Assembly (NCBI RefSeq): GCF_038066595.1
Contig: NZ_JBBUTH010000008.1
Span: forward strand, 62,001 to 126,000
Origin: Pseudaquabacterium inlustre
GTDB lineage: Bacteria; Pseudomonadota; Gammaproteobacteria; Burkholderiales; Burkholderiaceae_C
Direction: 5' to 3'
DNA: 64,000 nt
The first letter of the stretch is position 1; each line of letters begins with the position of its first letter. The notes beneath the pieces are model-generated. The model was not told where the DNA came from and made no database searches. It saw nothing but the letters and a program-made list of their open reading frames with translations. This document shows, piece after piece, positions 1 to 9,305 of the stretch. The position numbers and the translations under genes were made by a program.

Positions 1-1
1 C

Positions 2-115
2 AAGCAGTACGTCACCATCGTCGGCGGTGCCGGCGGCGTGTGGGGCCTGCTGGGCGACGAGCGCATGGCCGACACCCCGGCCGGCGGCTCGGTGTGGACC
101 TTCAGCCTGAACTGA
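2..115 (+). CDS. PQQ-dependent alcohol dehydrogenase, C-terminal end (partial)
   Basis: The frame is open from base 2 to the TGA at 113-115 and encodes the last 37 residues of a protein whose start lies before the window. The tail reads KQYVTIVGGAGG and ends VWTFSLN, which resembles the last propeller blade of quinoprotein methanol/ethanol dehydrogenases. The two following genes, a small periplasmic cytochrome c and a quinoprotein-associated binding protein, are the usual partners of such an enzyme. That context carries most of the weight, because 37 residues alone would not identify the family. Such enzymes oxidise alcohols in the periplasm and pass electrons to cytochrome c. Confidence 0.68.
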   Translation, partial: KQYVTIVGGAGGVWGLLGDERMADTPAGGSVWTFSLN

Positions 116-126
116 GCGTGCGCCGG

Positions 127-450
127 ATGCGAGCCACCGCCCTGGTGTTGATGGCCCTGCCGGTGGCCACGCTGGCGCAGGCCACCACGCCGCGCTTCAC
201 GATGGAGCAGATCGAGCGCGGCCGGGACCAGTTCCACCGCACCTGTGCCCAGTGCCATGGGCGCAACATGGTGAACTCGGGCACCACCGTGTTCGACCTG
301 CGCAAGTTTCCCACCGACCAGCCCGATCGCTTCATCCAGAGCGTGACGCACGGCAAGGGCAACATGCCGTCCTTCAAGGACGCGCTGGAGCCCGGGCAGC
401 TGGAACTGCTGTGGGCCTATGTGGGCAGCCGCGGTGGCAAGGAACCCTGA
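127..450 (+). CDS. Periplasmic c-type cytochrome, probable electron acceptor of the PQQ dehydrogenase
   Basis: This 107-residue protein has a signal peptide (MRATALVLMALPVATLAQA) and one haem-binding CAQCH motif near residue 40. A Met in GNMPSF is a good candidate for the distal haem ligand. It starts 11 bases after the dehydrogenase stop codon, so the two are almost certainly co-transcribed. A GTG at 118 is an in-frame alternative start, but the ATG at 127 gives a cleaner signal peptide. By family it would accept electrons from the PQQ enzyme in the periplasm. The gene overlaps the annotated start of the next gene by 32 bases. Confidence 0.85.
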   Translation: MRATALVLMALPVATLAQATTPRFTMEQIERGRDQFHRTCAQCHGRNMVNSGTTVFDLRKFPTDQPDRFIQSVTHGKGNMPSFKDALEPGQLELLWAYVGSRGGKEP

Positions 451-1456
451 CCCCGCCCCGAAGCGGCCAAGGCCGCTCCCTCCCAGGGGGGCGCCGCCAG
501 CGCCGCGGCCCCGCCGGTTCCGCGGCGGCCGCTGGGTTGGGGCGGCGCTGTACGCCGGTGTGTGGCTGGGTGCGCAGGCCGCCGAGCCGCTGGCCGTGTG
601 CGTGGCGGCCGACAACGCCCCGCTGTCCTACACCGTGAAGGACGCGGTGCGCGGCCTCGACGTGCGCCTGGCCCAGGCCATTGCCGACGCGGCCGGCCGA
701 CCGCTGAAGCTGGTGCCCTTCGAGACCGCCTACGAGAAGGAGACGCAGCTCACGCACGAGGTGAACGCGCTGCTCTCGTCGGGCGTGTGCGAGGCGGCCA
801 GCGGCTTTCCGCTGCTGCAGGCCGACCTGGGGGCGCCGACCCGGCCCTCGGCACGCACGCCCGACTTTCCCGGCGCGCCGCGCAAGCGTGATCGCCCCTT
901 CGTGCCGCTGGGCACGCTGGTGCCCAGCCAGGGCTACCTGGCGCTGGCCCTGGGCCTGGTGGTGCGCGACACCGCCGCGCCCCACCCGCCGGTGCACGGG
1001 CTGGCCGATCTGGCGGCGCGCGACGACGGGGGCCAGCTGAAGCTGGGCGTGACCAGCGGCACGCTGGCCGGCAGCCTGGCCCAGATTTGGCGCCACGGCG
1101 CGCTGCGCCCGCGCACGCTGACCGTGTCGCAACGCGAGGAGGTGCTGGACACCGTGGCCGATGGCCGCGCCGGCGCCGCGCTGGTGGCGCTGGCCCGCTT
1201 CGACGGCTGGAAGCTGAGCCACCGCGACAGCCCGCTGCGCGTGACCGCCTGGCGCCGTCCGCTGGACCTGAACCTGGGCTTCGTGACGCTGCAGGGCGCC
1301 GCACCGCTGCGCGCGCTGATCGACCGCGTGATCCAGGGCGCGCTGGCCGATGGCACGCTGGCCCGCTGGGCCGCCGAGGAAGGCGTGAGCTGGTCGCCGC
1401 CCACCCAGCCCAACGTCGGCGCCGGCCCCACGCTGGCCTGGCTCAGCCAGGATTAG
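419..1456 (+). CDS. Quinoprotein dehydrogenase-associated periplasmic substrate-binding-like protein
   Basis: The 345-residue product resembles the solute-binding-protein-like family found beside PQQ dehydrogenases (XoxJ-like). After the signal segment it reads EPLAVCVAADNAPLSY, a typical family-3 binding fold start, and ends in a lobe with DGTLARWAAEEGVSW. Family members are proposed to help the quinoprotein mature or to bind a cofactor; no transporter genes accompany it here. The start is uncertain. From ATG 419 the first 38 residues are Pro/Arg-rich and are encoded by a G+C-rich, hairpin-prone stretch that looks like an intergenic repeat. The hydrophobic signal core (GAALYAGVWLGAQAA) begins only near residue 41. 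No good internal start with a ribosome-binding site is visible. Confidence 0.78.
   Translation: MWAAAVARNPDPAPKRPRPLPPRGAPPAPRPRRFRGGRWVGAALYAGVWLGAQAAEPLAVCVAADNAPLSYTVKDAVRGLDVRLAQAIADAAGRPLKLVPFETAYEKETQLTHEVNALLSSGVCEAASGFPLLQADLGAPTRPSARTPDFPGAPRKRDRPFVPLGTLVPSQGYLALALGLVVRDTAAPHPPVHGLADLAARDDGGQLKLGVTSGTLAGSLAQIWRHGALRPRTLTVSQREEVLDTVADGRAGAALVALARFDGWKLSHRDSPLRVTAWRRPLDLNLGFVTLQGAAPLRALIDRVIQGALADGTLARWAAEEGVSWSPPTQPNVGAGPTLAWLSQD
455..535. repeat. Possible Burkholderiales-type intergenic palindrome inside the start of the binding-protein gene
   Basis: This stretch carries GCGGCCAAGGCCGC, a CCTCCCAGGGGGG hairpin and GCCGCCAGCGCCGCGGC in quick succession. It resembles in style, not in exact sequence, the element at 36550-36620. 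It falls between the cytochrome c stop and the first hydrophobic residues of the next protein, where an intergenic spacer would be expected. Either it is translated as the N-terminal region of the signal peptide or the true start is further downstream. Confidence 0.35.
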
Positions 1457-1468
1457 GCGGCCACGCGG

Positions 1469-2656
1469 CTACTCGGGCACGCGGCCCTCCGGCGCGAAGG
1501 CCGCGTGCAGCGGCAGCCAGGCGCCGCCCAGCGCCCGCGCATCGGGCCCGGCGCGGCCGGCCTGCAGCGGCGGGCGGGCCACGCCCTCCCAGCTGTAGCC
1601 CGCCATCGCCTGCCCGGTGGCCGCCAGCAGCGCGGCCAGCAGCTCGCGGCTGAAGGTCCCGTCGATGACCAGGCCGTCCAGGTCGAGCAGGCAGGCCGCG
1701 TCGTGCGCGGCCAGCGCCAGCGCGCCGGCGGCCTCGGCCAGCCAGGCCGCGGTGTGGGCCTGCCAGGGCGGCTGCAGCGCACGCGCGTCGGCCACCGCCG
1801 TGGCGTCCAGGCCGGCGGCCTGGAAGCGCTGCTCCAGGCGCAGCAGCGAGGCCACGCTCAGCAATTGCGGCGGCGGGTGGCCCGGCGGCTGCGCGATGGA
1901 CAGCGCCAGCGAGCCGATGGCGCCGGCGTTGCCATGCCGGCCCGGGCGCAGCTGCCCGTCCAGCACCAGGCCGCCACCGGCGAAGGTGTCGATGAACACG
2001 TACAGAAAGCTCGGCCCGCCAGGGCCGGGGCCGGCCGCCAGCTCGGCCACGCAGGCCGCGGCCGTGTCCTTGCGCTGCAGCACCGGGAGCGCGGTGCACG
2101 CGGCCACGGCGGCGCGCAGGTCCAGCGCCTGCCAGCGCGCGGCCAGTTCGGCCGGCATGTCCAGCAGCGCCTGCCAGCCACCCAGTTGCAGCGGTGCGGC
2201 CAGGCCCACGCCCTGCACGCGGGCATTGGCCTCGGGCGTCAGCAGCGTGCGCACATCGTCCAGGCGCTGTCGGATCTCGGCCAGCAGCGCCTGCGGCTCG
2301 GGCTGGCGGTAGGCCAGGCGCCAGCGCTGGCGCACCGCGCCGCTGAAGTCGACCAGCAGCGTGTCCAGGCTGCGGCGGCCGAGCTGGATGCCCACCGCGT
2401 AGGCGCCATCCGGCGCCAGCGACAGCGGCACCGCCGGCTGGCCCACCCGGCCGCGCTGGGGCTCGCCGCGGCGCAGCAGGCCGTCGGCCTCGAGCCGGCG
2501 GGTGATCAGCGACACGGTCTGCGCCGTCAGCCGGGTCAGCCGCGCGATCTCGGCCCCGGCCAGCGCGCCGTGCTGGCGGATGGCCTGCAGCACCAGGCGC
2601 TCGTTGGCCGAGCGCGGGCTGCGCAGGGCGGGCAGGTCGCGGCGAAGGCTGGGCAT
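1469..2656 (-). CDS. ROK-family transcriptional repressor (NagC/Mlc-like)
   Basis: The 395-residue protein has an N-terminal winged helix-turn-helix (about residues 15-70, GAEIARLTRLTAQTVSLITRRLEADGLL) and a ROK sugar-kinase-like domain. The second half carries a glycine-rich loop (FAGGGLVLDGQLRPGRHGNAGAIG). The usual ROK ExGH sequence is replaced by AIGS, and no CxCGxxGC zinc motif is present, so it probably has neither kinase activity nor the structural zinc site. It is transcribed divergently from a PfkB sugar kinase. A perfect inverted repeat lies between them and is the likely binding site. The expected role is repression of the kinase gene, with release by a sugar or sugar phosphate. 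It converges with the preceding gene, 12 bases away. Confidence 0.88.
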   Translation of the reverse strand: MPSLRRDLPALRSPRSANERLVLQAIRQHGALAGAEIARLTRLTAQTVSLITRRLEADGLLRRGEPQRGRVGQPAVPLSLAPDGAYAVGIQLGRRSLDTLLVDFSGAVRQRWRLAYRQPEPQALLAEIRQRLDDVRTLLTPEANARVQGVGLAAPLQLGGWQALLDMPAELAARWQALDLRAAVAACTALPVLQRKDTAAACVAELAAGPGPGGPSFLYVFIDTFAGGGLVLDGQLRPGRHGNAGAIGSLALSIAQPPGHPPPQLLSVASLLRLEQRFQAAGLDATAVADARALQPPWQAHTAAWLAEAAGALALAAHDAACLLDLDGLVIDGTFSRELLAALLAATGQAMAGYSWEGVARPPLQAGRAGPDARALGGAWLPLHAAFAPEGRVPE

Positions 2657-2681
2657 CGCGCCATTCTGACCCGCCCGATGG

Positions 2682-2704
2682 ATAAATCAAGTTGATTGAT
2701 TTAT
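2682..2704. promoter_or_regulatory. Perfect AT-rich inverted repeat, probable ROK operator
   Basis: ATAAATCAA at 2682-2690 is repeated as its exact reverse complement TTGATTTAT at 2696-2704, with the 5-base spacer GTTGA. It sits 26 bases from the start codon of the ROK gene and 48 bases from the start codon of the sugar kinase. A fully AT-biased 9-bp palindrome in a 70% G+C genome is unlikely by chance. NagC/Mlc-type repressors bind AT-rich palindromes of this size. It probably overlaps both divergent promoters. Confidence 0.75.
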
Positions 2705-2751
2705 GCTCGCCGCCCGTGCAAGCGCCCGCACGCCCAGCCTGGAGACCTCCC

Positions 2752-3681
2752 ATGATCATCGTCAGCGGTGAAGCCCTGTTCGACGTGTTCGCCACCGGCG
2801 AAACGCCCACCGGCATCGGCTTCGACGGCCGCATCGGCGGCTCGCCGTTCAACGTGGCCCTGGGCCTGGCCCGCCTGGGGCAGCCGGTGGGCTTCTTCGG
2901 CGGCATCGGTACCGGCTTTGCCGGCGAGCGCCTGCTGCGCGCGCTGACCGACGAGGGCATCGACACGCGTTGCACGCCGCGGCTGGACGCGCCCACCACG
3001 ATCAGCCTGGTGGGCGTGGATGCGCGCGGCGTGCCCAGCTACGCCTTCTACGGCCACGGCTGCGCCGACCGGCTGGTGGGGCCCGAGCACCTGGCGGCCA
3101 TTCCGGCCGAGGCGCGCGCCTTCCACTTCGGCTCGTTCGCGATGGTGGTGCCGCCCACCGCCGACACCCAGCGCGCGCTGGTCGAGCGCGAGCACGCACG
3201 CAGCCTGATCAGCTACGACCCCAACATCCGCACCAATGTGCAGCCCGACCTGGCGGTGTGGCGCGACACCCTGGCCTGGATGCTGCCGCGCACCCACCTG
3301 CTGAAGGTGAGCGACGAGGACCTGGGCCTGCTGTTTCCGGGCCGCGCCCTGGACGACTTTGCCGCCGAGGCGCTGGCCGCCGGCGTGCCCTGGGTGGTGG
3401 TGACCCGCGGCGGCGCAGACGCGGTGGGCTACCACGCCACGGCCGGCCGCGTGGCGCTGCCGCCGCAGCCGGTGCAGGTGGTGGACACGGTGGGCGCCGG
3501 CGACACCTTCCAGGCCGCGCTGCTGACCTGGCTGGCCGAGACCGGCCGGCTCACCGCCGCGGCGGTGCGCGCGCTGGACGCCGCGGCGATGACCGAGGCG
3601 CTGGGCTTCGCGATGCGTGCGGCCGCCATCACCTGCGGCCGGCGCGGCGCCGACCTGCCGCGGCGCGCCGAACTGGGCTGA
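2752..3681 (+). CDS. PfkB-family carbohydrate kinase (fructokinase-like)
   Basis: The 309-residue protein begins MIIVSGEALFDVF and has both PfkB signatures: GGSPFNVALGLARLG near residue 31 and DTVGAGDTFQAALLTWL near residue 246, the latter with the catalytic Asp. It phosphorylates a sugar, probably fructose, in the cytoplasm using ATP. The ATG at 2752 is preceded by GGAG at a good distance, so it is preferred over an in-frame ATG at 2692 that lies inside the operator. The gene is divergent from the ROK regulator, with the palindrome at 2682-2704 between them. The exact substrate cannot be read from the sequence. Confidence 0.88.
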   Translation: MIIVSGEALFDVFATGETPTGIGFDGRIGGSPFNVALGLARLGQPVGFFGGIGTGFAGERLLRALTDEGIDTRCTPRLDAPTTISLVGVDARGVPSYAFYGHGCADRLVGPEHLAAIPAEARAFHFGSFAMVVPPTADTQRALVEREHARSLISYDPNIRTNVQPDLAVWRDTLAWMLPRTHLLKVSDEDLGLLFPGRALDDFAAEALAAGVPWVVVTRGGADAVGYHATAGRVALPPQPVQVVDTVGAGDTFQAALLTWLAETGRLTAAAVRALDAAAMTEALGFAMRAAAITCGRRGADLPRRAELG

Positions 3682-4635
3682 TCAGCGCCGGCGCCTGAAC
3701 GCCACCAGCGCCGCCAGGCCCAGCGCCACGCAGGCCAGCGTGCCCGGCTCGGGCACGTCGTGGCGCGGCAGGTCGTCGGCAAAGGCGAAGATGCCGTCGC
3801 CGCCACCGTCCTCCAGCGCCGCGGGCAGGCGGCGCATCGGGCCCGGCACCGGGTCGGCCGCGGCCAGCAGCAGCGGCCGCCGCCGCTCGCCCTGCTGCGA
3901 CAGCACCGAGACGTTGCCGCACACCTCGGGCACCATCACCGCGTAGACGCGCCCGGCATGGTCGGAGGCTTCGTACAGGTCGGCCGGCTCCATGTGGCCG
4001 GCGGCGAAGTTCACGCGCGCCCCCAGGCACATCGTCTCGCCGAAGGTCAGCGCCACGCGGCGGGGATCGAACACGCGGCCGCTGCCCAGCGCCCGGATGC
4101 CGTCGCGGCGGATCTCCAGCCGGTCGGTGCGCCGCTTCTCGGCCACCTGCGTGGCCAGCTGGCGCACCACCTCGTCGGGCAACCGCGCGGCCTGCAGCGC
4201 CTGCACCACCGTGCCGCGGTACGGGTTGCTGCCCGGCTTGCCCCACACGCAGCGCTGGCGGTAGGCCAGCGGCGGCGCGGCCGGCCGCAGCAGCGGGTGG
4301 CCGGCCGGCAGCGGGTCGCCCTCGAAATGCACGCCCGCCCCGCCCAGGTGGAACGGATCGGCGCCGGTGCCGGCCGACCACAGCAGCACACCCAGGCTGG
4401 CCGCGCCGGCCGACAGCGCGGTGAAGAAGGCCAGCGGCAGCGCCCGGCCGGCCCAGCGCCACAGGCGCGCCTGTGCCGCCGACCGTGCGGCCCGCCGTGT
4501 GCGCCGCCCCTGCCCGGCCCGGCGGCCGGTGCGCCGGCGGCGTGCGCGCGCGTCGCCGGCCGCCACGTCGGCGGGGGGCGCATCGGACCGGGGTGCGGCG
4601 GCGGGCGGTGGTGTGTGTGGCGGTACGGCTGCCAT
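3682..4635 (-). CDS. PEP-CTERM sorted envelope protein, cysteine-block (MHFG-like) family, copy 1
   Basis: The 317-residue protein ends with a PEP-CTERM sorting tag: VPEPGT at residues 294-299, a hydrophobic helix and RRRR at the very end. Such tags direct exosortase processing at the inner membrane. The first 60 residues are rich in Pro, Ala and Arg and are followed by a membrane segment (about 63-86). The middle contains C129-x-W-x2-PG-x-NP, C203 and VPEVC239. This block matches the PEP-CTERM protein at 56087-57163, with the same 74-residue spacing from the first to the second Cys. It lies 74 bases downstream of a hybrid sensor kinase on the same strand. The long Arg-rich N-terminus suggests that the true start could be further in. 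Function unknown. Confidence 0.82.
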   Translation of the reverse strand: MAAVPPHTPPPAAAPRSDAPPADVAAGDARARRRRTGRRAGQGRRTRRAARSAAQARLWRWAGRALPLAFFTALSAGAASLGVLLWSAGTGADPFHLGGAGVHFEGDPLPAGHPLLRPAAPPLAYRQRCVWGKPGSNPYRGTVVQALQAARLPDEVVRQLATQVAEKRRTDRLEIRRDGIRALGSGRVFDPRRVALTFGETMCLGARVNFAAGHMEPADLYEASDHAGRVYAVMVPEVCGNVSVLSQQGERRRPLLLAAADPVPGPMRRLPAALEDGGGDGIFAFADDLPRHDVPEPGTLACVALGLAALVAFRRRR

Positions 4636-4709
4636 GCGGGAGGCGGTGCGCGGCCCCCATGGCCACGGATCGTCTCTGGCTATCGGCGCCGCCGCGCGCA
4701 GCTTGAGCG

Positions 4710-6551
<1,842 letters not shown>

Positions 6552-6631
6552 GCACCATCGTAACGTGGACGCTCATCTTGCGTGCACAACGACGAGGCAC
6601 GTTCATCCACCGGATGGGTGGTGCGGCGCGC

Positions 6632-7453
6632 TCAGAGCACGCGGTGCGCCAGCGCGGGCAGCTGCTGGCGCACCTCGGCCAGGCGCTGGCGCGTGGCGCC
6701 GGCGCGCACCACGGCGGTGCCTTCTGGCTGGCAGGCCAGCACGGCGCCCCAGGGGTCGGCCACCAGGCTGTGGCCCCAGGTGCGGCGGCCGTTCTCGTGC
6801 AGGCCGCCCTGGGCCGGGGCCAGCACATAGCACTGGTTCTCCACGGCGCGGGCGCGCAGCAGCAGCTCCCAGTGCGCCTGGCCGGTGGTGTGGGTGAAGG
6901 CCGAGGGCACCACCAGCACATCGCAGGGCTGCGGCTGCATCAGCCGGCGGTAGAGCTCGGGAAAGCGCAGGTCGTAGCAGATCGACAGGCCCACGCGCCA
7001 GGTCTGACCGTCGACCACCGCATCGAACGCCACCGGCTGCGCGCCGGCCTCGAGCACGCGGCCCTCGTCGTAGCGCTCGCGGCCGTTGTCGAAGGCGAAC
7101 AGGTGGATCTTGTCGTAGCGCGCCAGGCGCTGCCCGTCGGGGCCCCAGACCAGGCAGCTGTTGCGCACGTGGTCGGCATCGGCGCCGCGCAACGGCAGCG
7201 TGCCGCCGATGATGTGCAGGCGGTGGCGCTGCGCGGCCGCGGCCAGGAAGTCCTGGATCGGGCCGGCGCCATCGGCCTCGGCGATCGCCAGCTTGTCGCG
7301 GTCGCTGCGGCCCAGCAGGCAGAAGTACTCGGGCAGGGCCACCAGTTGCACGCCGGCGTCGGCGGCCTCGGCGATCAGGCGGCCGGCGTCGGCCAGGTTG
7401 CGGTCCACGTCGGGCGTGGACACCATCTGCAGGGCGGCGATGTTCAGAATCAT
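6632..7453 (-). CDS. Carbon-nitrogen hydrolase (Nit1/omega-amidase-like)
   Basis: The 273-residue protein is a full-length nitrilase-superfamily member. The catalytic triad is visible: Glu in ALPEYF, Lys in YDKIHLF and Cys in SICYDLRFPE. Close relatives hydrolyse deaminated glutathione or omega-amides such as 2-oxoglutaramate, a cytoplasmic repair reaction. The chosen ATG gives the standard N-terminus MILNIAALQM. In many Burkholderiales this gene directly follows yhdP and precedes tldD. Here the atpE-like, membrane-protein and XRE genes separate it from yhdP, and no tldD follows. Confidence 0.87.
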   Translation of the reverse strand: MILNIAALQMVSTPDVDRNLADAGRLIAEAADAGVQLVALPEYFCLLGRSDRDKLAIAEADGAGPIQDFLAAAAQRHRLHIIGGTLPLRGADADHVRNSCLVWGPDGQRLARYDKIHLFAFDNGRERYDEGRVLEAGAQPVAFDAVVDGQTWRVGLSICYDLRFPELYRRLMQPQPCDVLVVPSAFTHTTGQAHWELLLRARAVENQCYVLAPAQGGLHENGRRTWGHSLVADPWGAVLACQPEGTAVVRAGATRQRLAEVRQQLPALAHRVL

Positions 7454-7496
7454 GCGCCAATCATGACGCACCCGGCCCCGCGGGTACGCGGGACCA

Positions 7497-7547
7497 CCCG
7501 CCGAGCGGGTGCGGGCCGGCTTGGGGCGGCCCGGCGCTCGGCCCGCT
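7497..7547. repeat. Intergenic palindromic repeat, copy 1
   Basis: This 51-base G+C-rich element contains GCGGGCCGG...CGGCCCGC arms that can form a strong hairpin. The same element, about 80% identical over 51-52 bases by eye, occurs at 34563-34614. The identical runs include CCCGCC and GCGGGTGCGGGCCGGC. It lies between the nitrilase-like gene and the atpE-like gene. It may be a dispersed REP-like element that also ends transcription. Confidence 0.6.
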
Positions 7548-7556
7548 TTGCCTCGA

Positions 7557-7799
7557 TCACGAGAATGGATTGGCCGTGGCAAACCACAGCCCGATGCCGG
7601 TGGCGATGATGAAGGCGCCGTCGGTCACGCCCACGGCCAGGAAGAACTTGGTCTGCAGCGCATCCATCAGCTCGGGCTGACGCGCCGAGGCTTCGAGGAA
7701 CTTCATCGTCGCCAGGCCGATGCCGATGCACGAGCCCAGCGCCGGGATGCCGATCAGCAGGGCCACGGCCAGGGGCAGCAGGTTGAGGCTGGAAGTCAT
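7557..7799 (-). CDS. atpE: Orphan F0F1 ATP synthase subunit c (atpE paralogue)
   Basis: The 80-residue protein is a two-helix hairpin of subunit c type: a glycine-rich first helix (IGIPALGSCIGIGLA), the polar loop ARQPELMDALQTK and a second helix with the proton-carrying Asp60 in GVTDGAFIIATGIG. The loop matches normal betaproteobacterial subunit c closely, but the first helix and residues around Asp60 differ. None of the other ATP synthase genes (atpBFHAGDC) is nearby. It lies 25 bases after a four-helix membrane protein gene on the same strand and is probably co-transcribed with it. It could be a diverged c-ring subunit used under particular conditions or a protein with a new role. Confidence 0.82.
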   Translation of the reverse strand: MTSSLNLLPLAVALLIGIPALGSCIGIGLATMKFLEASARQPELMDALQTKFFLAVGVTDGAFIIATGIGLWFATANPFS

Positions 7800-7824
7800 C
7801 GTGTTTCTCCGGTCGGTGAGGGGT

Positions 7825-8247
7825 TCAGGAACGGGCCAGGCCCACGGCCGCCGGGGCCGGTGCCGAGCGCGCGAGGCCCAGGCCCTCGGCGGCGGCGAAG
7901 GCCAGCACGGCCACGGCCTGCAGCAGCAGCCAGGCCGTGCCCAGCGCGGTGGGGGCCAGCCAGCCCAGCAGCAGCGCCAGCACGCAGCCCAGCGCCCAGC
8001 CGGCATTGCCCAGCACCACGGCCTGCACCAGCGGCGCCCACAGCGTGCGGCTGCGCGCCAGCAGCAGCAGGGCGCCGGCATAGGCCAGCAGGAACACGCC
8101 GGTCTCGGTGAGCAGCGGCGCGGGCAGGCCCAGCCAGGCCACCATGCGGGCGCCGGGAGCCAGTTGCAGCACACCGGCCGCGGCGCTGACCACGGCATCG
8201 AGCACGAAGGCGCCGCGCAGCAGCGGCGAAGGCAGAACGGATCGCAT
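7825..8247 (-). CDS. Small four-helix inner-membrane protein of unknown function
   Basis: The 140-residue product is almost entirely hydrophobic with about four membrane helices (for example GAFVLDAVVSAAAGVLQL and FLLAYAGALLLLA). I do not recognise a named family. The ATG at 8247 has a GGAGATC ribosome-binding site just upstream, which rules out longer starts. It is followed after 25 bases by the atpE-like gene and is divergent from an XRE regulator 146 bases away, which suggests that the regulator controls this pair. Its position before a c-subunit gene recalls atpI, but I see no sequence resemblance to AtpI. Confidence 0.7.
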   Translation of the reverse strand: MRSVLPSPLLRGAFVLDAVVSAAAGVLQLAPGARMVAWLGLPAPLLTETGVFLLAYAGALLLLARSRTLWAPLVQAVVLGNAGWALGCVLALLLGWLAPTALGTAWLLLQAVAVLAFAAAEGLGLARSAPAPAAVGLARS

Positions 8248-8393
8248 CGAAGATCTCCTGGACAGGTTGAGGCGTTGACGGGACGGGTCCATTCTTCGCA
8301 GGCCGCTGCCGCGCCGCGATTCCCTGAGAGGTAATGGCCGCCGTGCAACGAGCGCCGCAGAATCGGTCGTCAGCCGATCCACCGCCCGCCGCC

Positions 8394-9305
8394 ATGCGCC
8401 CGCACCCGCCCGTCCCGCACGACCTCTCCCCGTCCAGCCCGCAGGGCGTGGGCCCGCTGCTGCGCGAATGGCGCACGCGCCGCCGCCGCAGCCAGCTGGA
8501 TCTGGCGCTGGACGTGGGCGTGTCGCCGCGCCACCTGAGCTTCATCGAGACCGGGCGCTCGCGGCCCAGCGCGGCCATGGTGCTGGCGCTGGCCGAGCAG
8601 CTGGCGCTGCCGCTGCGCGAGCGCAACCGCCTGCTGCTGGCCGCCGGCCACGCGCCGCGCTTTGCCCAGCGCAGCCTGGACGCGCCCGAGATGGCCAGCG
8701 TGCGCGCCGCGCTGCAGCGCCTGCTGGACGCCCACCACCCCTACCCCGGCGTGGTGCTCGACCGGCAGTGGAACGTGCTGCTGGCCAACGGCGCCGCCCA
8801 GGCCCTGGTGGGCCTGCTGCCGCCCGAGCTGCTGGGCCCGCCGCTCAACATCCTGCGCGCCAGCCTGCACCCGCGCGGCTTTGCCGCGGCCACGGCCAAT
8901 TTCGCCGAGTGGGGCGGCTACCTGGTGGAGGGGCTGCAGCGCAGCGTGGCCGACAGCGCCGACCCCGCGCTGGCCGCGCTGCTGCAGGAGGTGCAGGCCT
9001 ATCCCAACGTGGCCGCGCTGCTGGCCGCGCAGGCCGAGCAGGCCGCCCGTGGCCCGCGCCCGCCCGAGGACACGCCCACGCTGCTGCTGCCCTGCGAGAT
9101 GTGGCTGCCGCTGCCCGGCCCCGATGGCCGGCCGGGTGCGCCGCAGCGGGTGTCGCTGTTCACCACGCTGACCTCGTTCGGCACGCCGCGCGACATCACG
9201 CTGGACGAACTGGCGGTGGAGCTGTTCTACCCGGCCGATGCGGCCAGCGAGGCGCTGCTGCGCGCCGCGGCCCACCCGGCCTCGGACGCCTCAACGCGGG
9301 GCTGA
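8394..9305 (+). CDS. XRE-family regulator with MmyB-like ligand-binding domain
   Basis: The 303-residue protein has an N-terminal helix-turn-helix (about residues 15-75, SQLDLALDVGVSPRHLSFIETGRSRPS). A C-terminal domain of the MmyB type follows (YPGVVLDRQWNVLLANGAAQAL). Such proteins are local repressors or activators, often of a divergent neighbour; the MmyB domain is PAS-like and may bind a fatty acid or other small molecule. The divergent membrane-protein/atpE-like pair is the obvious target. The ATG at 8394 is chosen because residues before it (from 8334) are not family-like. The 3' end overlaps the yhdP stop by 15 bases in a convergent arrangement. Confidence 0.85.
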   Translation: MRPHPPVPHDLSPSSPQGVGPLLREWRTRRRRSQLDLALDVGVSPRHLSFIETGRSRPSAAMVLALAEQLALPLRERNRLLLAAGHAPRFAQRSLDAPEMASVRAALQRLLDAHHPYPGVVLDRQWNVLLANGAAQALVGLLPPELLGPPLNILRASLHPRGFAAATANFAEWGGYLVEGLQRSVADSADPALAALLQEVQAYPNVAALLAAQAEQAARGPRPPEDTPTLLLPCEMWLPLPGPDGRPGAPQRVSLFTTLTSFGTPRDITLDELAVELFYPADAASEALLRAAAHPASDASTRG

